NCBI GenBank assembly: GCA_012728115.1
Contig: JAAYFS010000042.1
Span: forward strand, 1 to 43,251
Origin: Bacillota bacterium
GTDB lineage: Bacteria; Bacillota; Limnochordia; Darwinibacteriales; JAAYFS01
Direction: 5' to 3'
Length of the DNA stretch: 43,251 nt
The notes under the pieces were generated by a model, which was given only the letters and a program-made list of their open reading frames with translations, had not been told where the DNA came from and did no database searches. Shown here piece after piece: positions 8,720 to 16,534 of this stretch. Position numbers and translations under genes: made by a program. Each line of letters opens with the position of its first letter. Positions within the stretch are counted from its first letter, which is position 1.

Positions 8720-9016
8720 TTAGGGTGCTAATTTATTGATGAGGTTTTCGATCTGTTGTTTGCGTAACTCCGTCAGTTTTGGTAGAGGTTTTATGCGAAA
8801 AACAGTATTTCCTCCCATTGTTACCTTCACAACATCGCCTTCTTTTCCATCGAAGAAGGCCTTTTTTGATACAAATAATTGGGGAAGACTATCATCAAGC
8901 GCTTCAAGTATGATAACATTATTGGTGATCGAATCGATCACGTACTCTCCCGAAGTATAGGGAAGTGGACCGAGAAGGATAGTTAGGAATAAGGAAACGA
9001 TTAAGAATCTAATCAT
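8720..9016 (-). CDS. Small exported protein, divergent DUF3006 relative
   Basis: A 98-residue protein with an N-terminal signal segment (MIRFLIVSLFLTILLGPLP). The mature part aligns by eye with the DUF3006 protein encoded convergently at 8478-8702: YVIDSITNNVIILE with AVIDRFEGEWAVLL, GKEGDVV with AKEGDHL, and LRKQQIENLINKL with ARQRVTSLLEKL. So it looks like an exported DUF3006 paralogue, which I infer from pattern alone. The start ATG follows GGAGT on the minus strand. Function unknown; proximity to the exported hydrolase suggests the same extracytoplasmic compartment. Confidence 0.7.
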   Translation of the reverse strand: MIRFLIVSLFLTILLGPLPYTSGEYVIDSITNNVIILEALDDSLPQLFVSKKAFFDGKEGDVVKVTMGGNTVFRIKPLPKLTELRKQQIENLINKLAP

Positions 9017-9079
9017 CTTTACTCCTTTCTTCCCTTGGGCGCACTAAGTGATATAAATTGTTAGATACTGCGCTATAAG

Positions 9080-9112
9080 TTTCCTGCAAATTTACCTTTA
9101 TTTTGCAGGAAA
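9080..9112. repeat. Perfect 11-bp inverted repeat in the leader of the phosphorylase gene
   Basis: Arms 9080-9090 (TTTCCTGCAAA) and 9102-9112 are exactly complementary around an 11-nt AT-rich spacer. No T-run follows on either strand, so a terminator is unlikely. It lies between two divergent genes, about 50 nt before the phosphorylase start, and could be a regulator-binding site or an mRNA hairpin. Confidence 0.5.
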
Positions 9113-9163
9113 GAAGTTAAAAAGACCGAATTAGGAAGAGGAATATAATTAAGGAGGATCCCT

Positions 9164-9943
9164 GTGAAATATGCTTTGATTGGCGGAACGGGTGTCGACC
9201 CTAGTATGTTACAGGATCTGAAAATTGTAGAAGTTAACACTCCTTATGGAGAAGTAGAGCTTCAGGAAGGTAGTTTGAATGATCTTGAACTAGTATTTTT
9301 GTCTCGTCATGGAAGTGGGCATTCGATACCACCCCATAGAATAAACTACCGAGCGAATATTTGGGCCTTAAAGAGTATCGGAGTGACTCGTATTATTGCA
9401 ACAAATGCGGTCGGTTCGACAAATAGATTGATGCGACCAGGCGATTTAGTGATCGTGGATCAGTTTCTTGATTTTACGAAGTCACGGGTTCATACGTTCT
9501 TTGATGGTGAAGATACTCCCGTTATCCATACCGATATGACTGATCCATATTGCCCTGAGTTACGCCTAACATTTCTGAAAGTTGCCCAAGATAAGGGAAT
9601 TAAGCTTCATTCACGCGGTTGTTATGCTTGCTTTGAAGGACCGCGATATGAGTCGGCGGCTGAAATCAGGATGGTTTCAATTCTCGGCGGTGACCTAGTT
9701 GGCATGACTGGAGTGCCTGAAGTTGTTTTGGCGAGAGAGGCTGGTATTTGTTATGCTTCGATTGCAATGGTGACCAATATGGGTGCTGGTATTGCTGCAA
9801 CACCTCTATCGCATGAGGAGGTTGTGGAGGTTATGGAAAAAAACGAAGCGCAATTGCGAGAACTACTACTACATTCCTTAAATGAAATTCCCAAGAATTT
9901 TAGTTGCGCTTGTTCAAAAGATAAACAACCATTAATAGGTTAA
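9164..9943 (+). CDS. Purine nucleoside / methylthionucleoside phosphorylase (MTAP family, MTIP-like)
   Basis: Phosphorolysis of a purine nucleoside or 5'-methylthio-nucleoside in the cytoplasm, for methionine and purine salvage. The 259-residue protein has the family's phosphate site (IGGTGVDP, LSRHGSGHSIPPHRINYRAN), ATNAVGS, the CFEGPRYES motif and the late base-recognition segment VTNMGAGI. An Asn here, where adenine-specific MTAP has Asp, favours 6-oxopurines, so methylthioinosine (or inosine/guanosine) phosphorylase is more likely than true MTAP; this is family knowledge applied to the motif. Start GTG 9164 sits 6 nt after AAGGAGG. The diaminopimelate dehydrogenase gene follows after 28 nt in the same direction. 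Confidence 0.85.
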   Translation: MKYALIGGTGVDPSMLQDLKIVEVNTPYGEVELQEGSLNDLELVFLSRHGSGHSIPPHRINYRANIWALKSIGVTRIIATNAVGSTNRLMRPGDLVIVDQFLDFTKSRVHTFFDGEDTPVIHTDMTDPYCPELRLTFLKVAQDKGIKLHSRGCYACFEGPRYESAAEIRMVSILGGDLVGMTGVPEVVLAREAGICYASIAMVTNMGAGIAATPLSHEEVVEVMEKNEAQLRELLLHSLNEIPKNFSCACSKDKQPLIG

Positions 9944-9971
9944 ATTGTTGAGTTTTAAGGAGAGGTAGACT

Positions 9972-10871
9972 ATGATAAGGGTTGCTGTTATTGGATATGG
10001 TAACATTGGGAAATCTGCGGTGGAAGCACTTTTTCAAGCTCCTGACATGGAGTTAGCGGGAGTGGTTCGGAGAAAGGAATCATTAAAAGATGAACTACCG
10101 TCCGAATTAGCTGGTATTCCAGTCGTTTCCGATATCAAAGAACTATCAAATGTTGATGTTGCTTTGTTAGCTACCCCAACCAGATCGGTCCCAAGTTTGG
10201 CTAAATCGATTTTGGCACTGGGCATCAATACTGTCGATGGTTATGATGTACATAAATCTTTAGCGGATCTGCGTCTGGAACTGGACCAGGTTGGCAAACA
10301 ACATGGAGTGGTAGCTATTATCTCTGCTGGCTGGGATCCAGGAACTGATTCGATGATTCGAGCGATTATGGAGTTAATGGCACCGAAGGGTATAACGTAT
10401 ACAAATTTTGGACCAGGAATGAGCATGGGTCATACTGTTGCTGTGAAAGCCATTTCTGGAGTAGCGGATGCTTTATCGATTACTATTCCAGTTGGGACAG
10501 GCTTACATCGTCGTTTAGTTTATGTTAAACTTGCCGAGGGTGCTGATGCGGCAGTAGTTGAACAGATGATTAAAGAAGATCCGTATTTCATTAATGATGA
10601 AACTCATGTTTATGTAGTTGATGATGTGCAAGAACTAGTGGATGTTGGACATGGGGTAGAAATCGAGCGTAAGGGTGTATCAGGATCGACACATAATCAG
10701 TTATTTAAATGGGAAATGAGAATCAATAACCCAGCTTTAACTGCGCAGGTGATGGTCGCTGCTGCTCGGGCTAGTATGAAACAACAACCAGGTGCATATA
10801 CCATGATTCAAGTGCCTATTATTGATTTTCTGCCTGGGGACGAAAATGAAATAATTCGCCGTTTGGTCTAA
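9972..10871 (+). CDS. ddh: meso-Diaminopimelate D-dehydrogenase
   Basis: NADPH-dependent reductive amination of L-2-amino-6-oxopimelate (tetrahydrodipicolinate) to meso-diaminopimelate, the one-step route for lysine and peptidoglycan. The 299-residue protein begins with a Rossmann motif [17 protein letters not shown] and continues with [31 protein letters not shown] and [15 protein letters not shown], all diagnostic of Ddh. The family is usually ~320 residues, so this is slightly short but appears complete. The start ATG follows AAGGAGAGG. It sits in a same-strand row with the phosphorylase and gltX. Confidence 0.9.
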   Translation: MIRVAVIGYGNIGKSAVEALFQAPDMELAGVVRRKESLKDELPSELAGIPVVSDIKELSNVDVALLATPTRSVPSLAKSILALGINTVDGYDVHKSLADLRLELDQVGKQHGVVAIISAGWDPGTDSMIRAIMELMAPKGITYTNFGPGMSMGHTVAVKAISGVADALSITIPVGTGLHRRLVYVKLAEGADAAVVEQMIKEDPYFINDETHVYVVDDVQELVDVGHGVEIERKGVSGSTHNQLFKWEMRINNPALTAQVMVAAARASMKQQPGAYTMIQVPIIDFLPGDENEIIRRLV

Positions 10872-10898
10872 TATTGGAAAATTAGAGGGGGTTTTTCG

Positions 10899-12347
10899 AT
10901 GAGTAATAGTAATATTCGAGTAAGATTTGCGCCTAGTCCTACGGGTTATCTGCATGTAGGTGGAGCGCGAACAGCGCTATATAATTGGCTGTTGGCAAGG
11001 CAAATGCAAGGTGTTTTTGTTCTAAGAGTCGAGGATACCGATCTCCAACGCTCGACCGAGGAGTCAGTTGAAGGAATCTTAGAAGGTATGCGATTCCTGG
11101 GGTTAACCTGGGATGAGGGTCCGATATTCCAATCAGATCGCCTTGATATCTATAGAGAATATGCGCAACAACTGCTTGATACGGGAAGAGCCTATGAGTG
11201 TTTTTGTACTCCTGAAGAACTTGATCAAATGCGAAAGGAATTGGCGGCACAAAAGCTCGATCCTAAATATGATGGAAGATGCCGTCATTTAACCGAGGAA
11301 CAAAAGGAAGCGTATCGCCAACAAGGAAGAAAATCTGTGATTCGCTTTAAACATAAAGAGGAAGGAAAAACTGAGGTTAGAGATCTAACTCATGGAACCG
11401 TAGTATTTGACAACTCTCAATTAGATGATTTTGTAATCATCAAATCCGATGGGATGCCAACTTATAATTTCGCTGTCGTCATTGATGATGCAACGATGGA
11501 CATCACCCATGTTATTCGCGGTGAGGATCATCTTTCAAATACTCCCAAACAAATTCAAATTTATGAAGCGTTGGGTTTTCAAGTTCCTGAGTTTGCCCAT
11601 ATCCCAATGATTCTCGGACCCGATAAGGCTCGCTTAAGTAAGCGCCATGGAGCAACATCAGTAACTCAATTTCGTGATGAAGGGTATCTTCCAGAGGCAA
11701 TGTTAAACTATTTAGCTTTACTGGGATGGGGTTATGATGATTCACAAACTGTATTTAGTGTTGACGAACTAATTGAGAAGTTCTCTTTAGAGCGAGTATC
11801 TAAGAATCCAGCTGTTTTTGATATTAAGAAACTTGAATGGTTAAATGGATTATATATTCGTGAGTTAACCATTGAGCAACTCTACGAGTTAACACTACCA
11901 TACCTACAAAAAGAAGGATTGGTTGGTACGAGTTTATCCGAACAAGAAATTAACCGCGTAAAAGCGATCCTAAAAGAGCTACAGCCGCGGATTAAATTGC
12001 TTAGCGAAATCGTAGAAGCTAGTTACTATTTCTTTACAGATGAGTTGAAATATAATGAGAAGGCTGTGAATAAGATTTTGAGGAAGGAGCAAGTTCCAGC
12101 GATTCTAGAGTATCTGCTGGATGGATTTGCAAAGGTAAGCGATCGTTTTAACCAAGCAAACTTAGAACCCATTTTTGTTCAAGCTCAAGAAAAATTCTCT
12201 GCCAAACTAGGAGATATTATTCAGCCAGTTAGAGTTGCGGTTACTGGTACCAACATAAGTCCTGGAATCTATGAAGTCTTAGAGCTTCTTGGTTATGAAG
12301 TTGTTGCGCACAGACTTAAGGAAGCGATTACGCTAGCTAGGGGCTAG
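10899..12347 (+). CDS. gltX: Glutamyl-tRNA synthetase
   Basis: Charges tRNA-Glu (and possibly tRNA-Gln for later amidation) with glutamate in the cytoplasm. The 482-residue class I enzyme has the HIGH-type motif PSPTGYLHVGGARTAL near the N-terminus, the Glu-binding RVEDTDLQRS, and the KMSKS-type motif ARLSKRHGAT around residue 244-250. The C-terminal anticodon-binding region is intact and the length is typical. Start ATG 10899 follows AGAGGGGG. The OsmC gene follows by 17 nt, and a tRNA-Glu gene lies only 470 nt downstream, pairing enzyme and substrate. Confidence 0.97.
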   Translation: MSNSNIRVRFAPSPTGYLHVGGARTALYNWLLARQMQGVFVLRVEDTDLQRSTEESVEGILEGMRFLGLTWDEGPIFQSDRLDIYREYAQQLLDTGRAYECFCTPEELDQMRKELAAQKLDPKYDGRCRHLTEEQKEAYRQQGRKSVIRFKHKEEGKTEVRDLTHGTVVFDNSQLDDFVIIKSDGMPTYNFAVVIDDATMDITHVIRGEDHLSNTPKQIQIYEALGFQVPEFAHIPMILGPDKARLSKRHGATSVTQFRDEGYLPEAMLNYLALLGWGYDDSQTVFSVDELIEKFSLERVSKNPAVFDIKKLEWLNGLYIRELTIEQLYELTLPYLQKEGLVGTSLSEQEINRVKAILKELQPRIKLLSEIVEASYYFFTDELKYNEKAVNKILRKEQVPAILEYLLDGFAKVSDRFNQANLEPIFVQAQEKFSAKLGDIIQPVRVAVTGTNISPGIYEVLELLGYEVVAHRLKEAITLARG

Positions 12348-12363
12348 TTAAAGGAGGGTTAAC

Positions 12364-12774
12364 ATGAACGCAACTGTAAGATGGAATCAAAAAATGAGTT
12401 TCGTTGGTAAGACTGGCAGTAACCATTCGGTTGTAATGGATACTTCTGCCCTTGGGGGCGATGGGGCTGCACCATCGCCAATGGAAATGGTTCTTCTAGG
12501 ATTGGCAGGTTGTTCGGGAATCGATGTGGTTAGCATTCTGAATAAAAAGCGAGTGAACCTGGATAATTTTGAAATCAGGATAATTAATGCTGAGCGTGCT
12601 GATGAGCATCCAAAAGTGTTTACCAAAGTAGAAATGGAATATGCCTTTTCGGGTGAAGATTTAAACCCGAAACACCTTGAAGATGCGGTTGCACTTTCGA
12701 TCGACAAGTATTGCTCAGTTGCAGGAATGTTGAAACATACTGCAAAAATTGACTGGCGTGTTGTGATTGAGTAG
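12364..12774 (+). CDS. OsmC/Ohr family peroxiredoxin-like protein
   Basis: A 136-residue protein of the OsmC/Ohr superfamily, whose members reduce organic hydroperoxides with paired cysteines. Cysteines are present in LGLAGCSGIDVVSIL and DKYCSVAGML, the two expected positions; the segment GAAPSPMEMVLLGL precedes the first. Start ATG follows AAGGAGGGTTAAC. It is probably cotranscribed with gltX. It belongs to the YhfA/OsmC branch and not clearly to OhrA; the physiological substrate is not evident. Confidence 0.9.
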   Translation: MNATVRWNQKMSFVGKTGSNHSVVMDTSALGGDGAAPSPMEMVLLGLAGCSGIDVVSILNKKRVNLDNFEIRIINAERADEHPKVFTKVEMEYAFSGEDLNPKHLEDAVALSIDKYCSVAGMLKHTAKIDWRVVIE

Positions 12775-12803
12775 TTGAATTTGAAACTCAGCTATGCTAT
12801 AAT
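12775..12803 (+). promoter_or_regulatory. Promoter of tRNA-Glu
   Basis: TTGAAT (12775-12780), 17-bp spacer, then a perfect TATAAT (12798-12803) preceded by TG to give an extended -10 (TGCTATAAT). The predicted transcript would begin ~12810, just before the tRNA at 12816. The -10 sits inside the spacer of a perfect inverted repeat (12786-12812). Confidence 0.85.
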
Positions 12804-12812
12804 TAGCTGAGT
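12786..12812. repeat. Perfect 9-bp inverted repeat centred on the tRNA-Glu -10 box
   Basis: ACTCAGCTA (12786-12794) and TAGCTGAGT (12804-12812) flank a 9-bp spacer that contains the extended -10 element. No T-run follows, so it is not a terminator for the OsmC gene. It has operator geometry, but could also be coincidental. Confidence 0.6.
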
Positions 12813-12815
12813 AAT

Positions 12816-12891
12816 GCTCCCATCGTCTAGTGGCCCAGGACACCGCCCTCTCACGGCGGAGACAGGGGTTCAAATCCCCTTGGGAGTACCA
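12816..12891 (+). tRNA. tRNA-Glu (anticodon CUC)
   Basis: A complete cloverleaf: acceptor GCTCCCA pairs with TGGGAGT (the terminal pair is G-U); the anticodon stem CCGCC/GGCGG encloses the loop CTCTCAC with anticodon CTC; the T-loop GTTCAAATC is canonical; the 3' CCA is encoded. The last 22 bases overlap, on the opposite strand, the end of the PIN-domain gene. Confidence 0.95.
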
Positions 12892-13280
12892 CTTTCATTT
12901 AAATACCAAGTGATAAATTGTTGGTAAGTCCAAACAATACCAAGATCGTTGTCTTTGCACCAAGTGATAAGGTTTTTATCATTGGTGATTAAAGCAGCGA
13001 TTTTTTTATTGACATAAGCTGTCCAAGCAATTTGGTAATCATTTAGATGTTTGGCATCACCATGGTAGAACCGCTCTGGTAAATCTAGAGCGGGAATCAC
13101 TGTTCTTGTAATAGACTGGATCAGCTTTTTCTTTCTTTCATCCTGTAATTGCTCTATTTCTTTCTCTTGAATAGGGGTGGAATAAAAATTAAAGATTCTA
13201 CCTGCATCCAGAAAGATATCAGGAAAGAGCTCGTCAGCTATTAGTTCATCAAAAATATTTGTATCGATAAGGAAATTCAT
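12870..13280 (-). CDS. PIN-domain ribonuclease-like protein (VapC-like fold)
   Basis: A 136-residue protein with the PIN fold: an N-terminal FLIDTNIFDE with the first catalytic Asp at residue 6, a central NDYQIAWTAY, and AALITNDKNLITW near the C-terminus carrying the last acidic residues. PIN proteins are Mg2+-dependent RNases, often toxins, but no antitoxin gene is adjacent. GGAGG precedes ATG 13280, 14 nt after the glycosyltransferase, so the two are cotranscribed. The last residues (GTPKGI) and the stop codon are encoded by the complement of the tRNA-Glu T-arm and acceptor stem, so the natural C-terminus may have been replaced by read-through into the tRNA. Confidence 0.7.
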   Translation of the reverse strand: MNFLIDTNIFDELIADELFPDIFLDAGRIFNFYSTPIQEKEIEQLQDERKKKLIQSITRTVIPALDLPERFYHGDAKHLNDYQIAWTAYVNKKIAALITNDKNLITWCKDNDLGIVWTYQQFITWYLNESGTPKGI

Positions 13281-13294
13281 AAACGACCTCCAAC

Positions 13295-14350
13295 TCAGAT
13301 TTTTAATCCCCAGCCGCTAACACGAAGTTTATGAATGAGCGGACTCTTCGGCGCACCCTTATTTTTAACTACAGAAGCATAAACTTCATAAACTTTGGCG
13401 GCCATGTCAGCGCTATCTAAATGCTTTCTTGCATAGTTTTTGGAAAACTCTTGCAAAGAAAGCATTAACTCTTTGTCGTTAATTAATTTGCGTAGATCAT
13501 TTCCGATTTGTAACAAGGGATAACGTCCGATATTTCCACTAAAATCAAAATCGCTTTTACTTACCAAGTCAGGACTTACAATACCATCGTAACGCCTATT
13601 AATCAAAAGGACAACATTTCCTGCAGCCATAGCTTCCCGAGCGGTTCGACCACAGGCTGCAACTATATTAGTCTTGGAAAGAATTTTGGCCAGATCAGTT
13701 TGCCAAGGTAGGTAAGTGACCCCATCGATTGCAGGCATCCAGTCACTGATCACAACCAATTCAAGTGTAGGTATTTGTCTAACAGCTCTCGCTAATGCTC
13801 GTAATGCTCGCACCTTGGTTTGTTCCATCCTGGCTACATAATATACTCTCTTTATTGAGGATTTCGCACTTGGAGTAAACTTGCGAATATCCACACCGTT
13901 TTTGATAACATGGATCTTGTCAGCGAATAATCGCCTTAAGGGACGAGCGGTATTCTCACCAACTGCAATCAGGGCATCCGCTTCACTCAAGGCGTCGTGG
14001 TACTTACGCCTGTCAAGACCTAATCCATGGCAGGTGATAACGTAGGGAATACCTGCCATTTTTGCTACCTCTTTCACTCGATCAAATAGGGTAGAACTAT
14101 GACAGTGAATCACATCTGGACGGAAATTTTGGATTATTTGAGCCAATGCCTGATTAGTTTTGGCAATTTTGTAAGGGACTTTGTGTTTTTTTAAGATGGA
14201 AGCATGATAGGAGTAAAATTTAGGTGAATGAATTGAACCAAAAACAGCTAACACTTTGCAATCTTGTCTTAGAACTAATTGTTGGATCAGATCAAAGACG
14301 TGAGTGGTTTGCCCACTAAGAAAAAAGTCACTGACTACTAGTACTTTCAT
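13295..14350 (-). CDS. Glycosyltransferase family 4 (GT-B fold)
   Basis: A 351-residue retaining glycosyltransferase of the GT4 type. The N-terminal domain has VVSDFFLSGQTTHVFDLI and FRPDVIHCHSS, then YVITCHGLGLDRR; a HVIKNGVDIRKFTP acceptor/donor-cleft motif follows; the C-terminal nucleotide-sugar site is weaker (GRTAREAMAAGNVVLLI in place of the usual E-x7-E). The family transfers sugars to lipids or cell-surface polymers; donor and acceptor are not readable. The SD (AAGGGGG) partly overlaps the terminator-like hairpin at 14351-14398. The PIN gene follows in the same operon. Confidence 0.85.
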   Translation of the reverse strand: MKVLVVSDFFLSGQTTHVFDLIQQLVLRQDCKVLAVFGSIHSPKFYSYHASILKKHKVPYKIAKTNQALAQIIQNFRPDVIHCHSSTLFDRVKEVAKMAGIPYVITCHGLGLDRRKYHDALSEADALIAVGENTARPLRRLFADKIHVIKNGVDIRKFTPSAKSSIKRVYYVARMEQTKVRALRALARAVRQIPTLELVVISDWMPAIDGVTYLPWQTDLAKILSKTNIVAACGRTAREAMAAGNVVLLINRRYDGIVSPDLVSKSDFDFSGNIGRYPLLQIGNDLRKLINDKELMLSLQEFSKNYARKHLDSADMAAKVYEVYASVVKNKGAPKSPLIHKLRVSGWGLKI

Positions 14351-14398
14351 AAAAATCCCCCTTGGATGCCTAATTTAAATTAGTTTATTCATCCAAGG
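14351..14398 (-). terminator. Terminator of the PspC/LiaF operon, overlapping the next gene's SD
   Basis: On the minus strand the arms 14398-14390 and 14368-14360 pair perfectly (9 bp), with an inner palindromic stem CTAATTT/AAATTAG (14383-14370). It is followed by GGGG, A and TTTTT. The right arm runs into the AAGGGGG (14363-14357) that serves as SD of the glycosyltransferase, so folding could both end upstream transcription and mask the ribosome site. Confidence 0.6.
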
Positions 14399-14412
14399 AG
14401 GTTTCTGTGTAA

Positions 14413-15291
14413 CTAGTCTATCCATTCAACTGAAAACAGTAACAAACCCACATCTACTTCAATTTCTAAACCTGGTTCATCAAAATCGTAGTTTGGTGAG
14501 TAATACCATTTGTTTACTTTGGTAAACCCTTCTTTTTTCAAATTATGAATCGTTGCGACATTAGCTATATGAATCCGAACATTAGTTTCTTTGGGAATAT
14601 GCAATACTGTACGAGAAACTCCGCCTTTTAGTCGCATCGTTCCAGGTCGGTTTTGATCAACAAAGATATCAGTATTGCCTACAGCAGTTTCTAAAAGGAA
14701 TTTATTCCAGTTAATACCTCTTAGATCGATTTTGGAGTTGGCGACTGCAAAATCAAAATCAAATTCCCAGCTCAATTGTTGATTAAGTTCAAGGTTGAGA
14801 GAAGGAAACGATATATATTTAGCATGGTCCTTATATCCAGTCGCACGATAATGTACAAATCCGCTGTGATTGTCGTAACTAACAGGGGTGATTATTATCG
14901 GATGAGAAGCTTTTAAGCTGTAATCATCACCATATTGTGGTTTGTCTGCCTCCATTTTAAAGTTAACAACAGGGATATCATCAAGAGTGATTTTAGCCTG
15001 TTCAACACCTGGTTCTAACGGTAAGGAATGAACTACAGTTTCGCCCACATTCAGCCCTTCGTCTCCCATCCAAAAAGCCAAAACTATAGCAGCAATTAAG
15101 AGCAAGGGCGGTATAATCTTAAATATTCCTTTTTGAAAGATCAAGCTAAGTCCAAGTGCGATGAGATAGACAGGCCATAATCTAAGAAGATTCGCCCAAG
15201 GGATGGTATCGATAAATCCGATGTTCAATCCAAGCACGAGTAACCCAATGATCACAAGAATAGTTCCGTTGATTATGTGGTAGCTTTTCAT
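14413..15291 (-). CDS. LiaF-like membrane protein (toast-rack C-terminal domain)
   Basis: A 292-residue membrane protein. Residues 1-80 hold about three to four hydrophobic helices with the DUF5668-type stretch LLRLWPVYLIALGLSLIF. The remainder is a beta-rich soluble domain with repeated strand patterns (LLETAVGNTDIFVD, VSRTVLHIPKETNVRIHI), like the LiaF/YvqF toast-rack domain. LiaF proteins hold the LiaRS envelope-stress system inactive in Bacillus; no liaRS is in view. It overlaps the PspC gene by 4 nt, so the pair is translationally coupled. A role in cell-envelope stress is inferred from the pair. Confidence 0.8.
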   Translation of the reverse strand: MKSYHIINGTILVIIGLLVLGLNIGFIDTIPWANLLRLWPVYLIALGLSLIFQKGIFKIIPPLLLIAAIVLAFWMGDEGLNVGETVVHSLPLEPGVEQAKITLDDIPVVNFKMEADKPQYGDDYSLKASHPIIITPVSYDNHSGFVHYRATGYKDHAKYISFPSLNLELNQQLSWEFDFDFAVANSKIDLRGINWNKFLLETAVGNTDIFVDQNRPGTMRLKGGVSRTVLHIPKETNVRIHIANVATIHNLKKEGFTKVNKWYYSPNYDFDEPGLEIEVDVGLLLFSVEWID

Positions 15292-15857
15292 GATCGATTA
15301 TTCATCCCCTTAAGAACTAGAGCTAGACCTAGGCAAATAGCCACTATTGGCCACATTTCCCTTAGATTAAACCAAGGTAATAGGTTACGCAATAAGAAAA
15401 AGACTCCAACGATCACAAGCAGGTAACCAAAGTTACGAACTTCATTGGAAGGTTGAGGTTTAACTTCACGTTTCTCTTCACTCTTGAGCTTATCAACAGA
15501 CTCTTTGATCACCTCGGCTACCTTTTCCGCAGCTTCCCCGCCCACTTCAAGTAGTTGTTGAGCAGCTTTTTGGAGTTTTTCGATTGGCTCGGAATCTGTT
15601 ATTTCGTGGTGAGTTTCTTCTTGTTCTGCATCTTGTTTTGCCTCTTGTTGGATTTGATTTGAAAATTGGACTTCAGGGGGTGCTTCAGGGACAATGACCG
15701 CGGCAATTAGGTAAACAATTGGACCAACTCCAGTAAAGATTGATAAAGCAAAAAGTAGCCTGACAATAGTGGGATCGATTTCAAGGAATTCGGCTATTCC
15801 ACCAGCGACACCACTCATCACTTTATCTCTCGAAAGGTAGAGACGTTTTTTTGCCAT
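15288..15857 (-). CDS. PspC-domain membrane protein with LiaI-like C-terminal segment
   Basis: A 189-residue protein. The N-terminal ~60 residues are a PspC domain (LYLSRDKVMSGVAGGIAEFL, then EIDPTIVRLLF and a hydrophobic helix ending VIVPEAP). Residues ~65-130 are charged and glutamine/glutamate-rich, likely a coiled coil. The C-terminus is a two-helix DUF5668/LiaI-like module (FGYLLVIVGVFFLLRNLLP ... EMWPIVAICLGLALVL). PspC proteins respond to membrane stress. It is the first gene of the PspC-LiaF operon. Confidence 0.85.
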   Translation of the reverse strand: MAKKRLYLSRDKVMSGVAGGIAEFLEIDPTIVRLLFALSIFTGVGPIVYLIAAVIVPEAPPEVQFSNQIQQEAKQDAEQEETHHEITDSEPIEKLQKAAQQLLEVGGEAAEKVAEVIKESVDKLKSEEKREVKPQPSNEVRNFGYLLVIVGVFFLLRNLLPWFNLREMWPIVAICLGLALVLKGMNNRS

Positions 15858-15954
15858 TTGTGTCCGCCTTCTTTCTCAATGTAATGTCATTTTAGCTGTA
15901 TAAATATGTATTTCTAGTCTATGGCGAGATTTCCTTTTGTGTCTCTCACATTTA

Positions 15955-15976
15955 TGCCCCTCATCTTAGAGGGGCA
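15955..15976. other. Short hairpin between the small membrane gene and the PspC operon
   Basis: TGCCCCTC (15955-15962) and GAGGGGCA (15969-15976) form a perfect 8-bp GC-rich stem with a 6-nt loop. It has no flanking T-run on either strand, so it may be an incomplete terminator or attenuator for the leftward gene 15996-16232. Confidence 0.45.
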
Positions 15977-15995
15977 CTGATTAGTTGGTAGGACT

Positions 15996-16232
15996 TTAAT
16001 TGTGCCAAGCATTACCAATTTCACTGTCCTCAACGTTTTCAATAGTAGGGCGGTAATTGTTACTCCATTCATTTTTGAAATCAACTACCAATTGTTTAAT
16101 CCCATCGCTGAGGATGTAGGCGCTCTGGATAATGTTTTTGGCGAAAGGGCGTACCACTTTTTTCAAAGTTGGTTTAGTTAGATTTGCAATCGTTACTCCA
16201 GCTAGAAGTAGTCCCACGGATCCAGTTAACAA
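15996..16232 (-). CDS. Small membrane-anchored protein of unknown function
   Basis: I do not recognise this protein. The 78-residue version begins at TTG 16232 and has one hydrophobic N-terminal segment (GSVGLLLAGVTIANL) followed by a basic then acidic soluble tail. A better-placed SD, AAGGAGGTG (16269-16261), lies 9 nt before an in-frame CTG at 16253, which would add LRLFWRK before the hydrophobic helix, a typical positively charged anchor. TTG 16232 has only GGAG at 4 nt spacing. Initiation at CTG is therefore possible. The layout resembles YtxH-like small envelope proteins. Confidence 0.55.
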   Translation of the reverse strand: MLTGSVGLLLAGVTIANLTKPTLKKVVRPFAKNIIQSAYILSDGIKQLVVDFKNEWSNNYRPTIENVEDSEIGNAWHN

Positions 16233-16253
16233 CTTTCTCCAGAATAATCGCAG

Positions 16254-16534
16254 ACAGTAACACCTCCTTAAGCCCTACTACGTATAGCATTCCCAAGCAC
16301 TAGGCTTTGACTATTTGTATCTTATTGCAAAAACTGGGAAGAATACTTGCTAGAATTAAACCACCGTTATTCTTGAAGGTTATTACAAGATTTCATTAAT
16401 TAGATCTCACTTAATTTACTTAGAAGCTAGCAGTATTTGTTATCTATTGGCATTTTTTGCATGACCTACAGGAACGACCCAATGGATGTCGAAAGGTATC
16501 ATAGAAGCGTAGGTTGAAGATAGGAGGCAAAAAA
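16254..16534. other. Divergent intergenic region upstream of ireB-murA
   Basis: This region separates the leftward small membrane gene from the rightward ireB gene and should hold both promoters. TTGCAA (16325-16330) and an extended -10-like TGCTAGAAT (16349-16356) are present but 20 bp apart, so I do not call a promoter with confidence. No RNA gene or strong repeat is visible. Confidence 0.4.
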
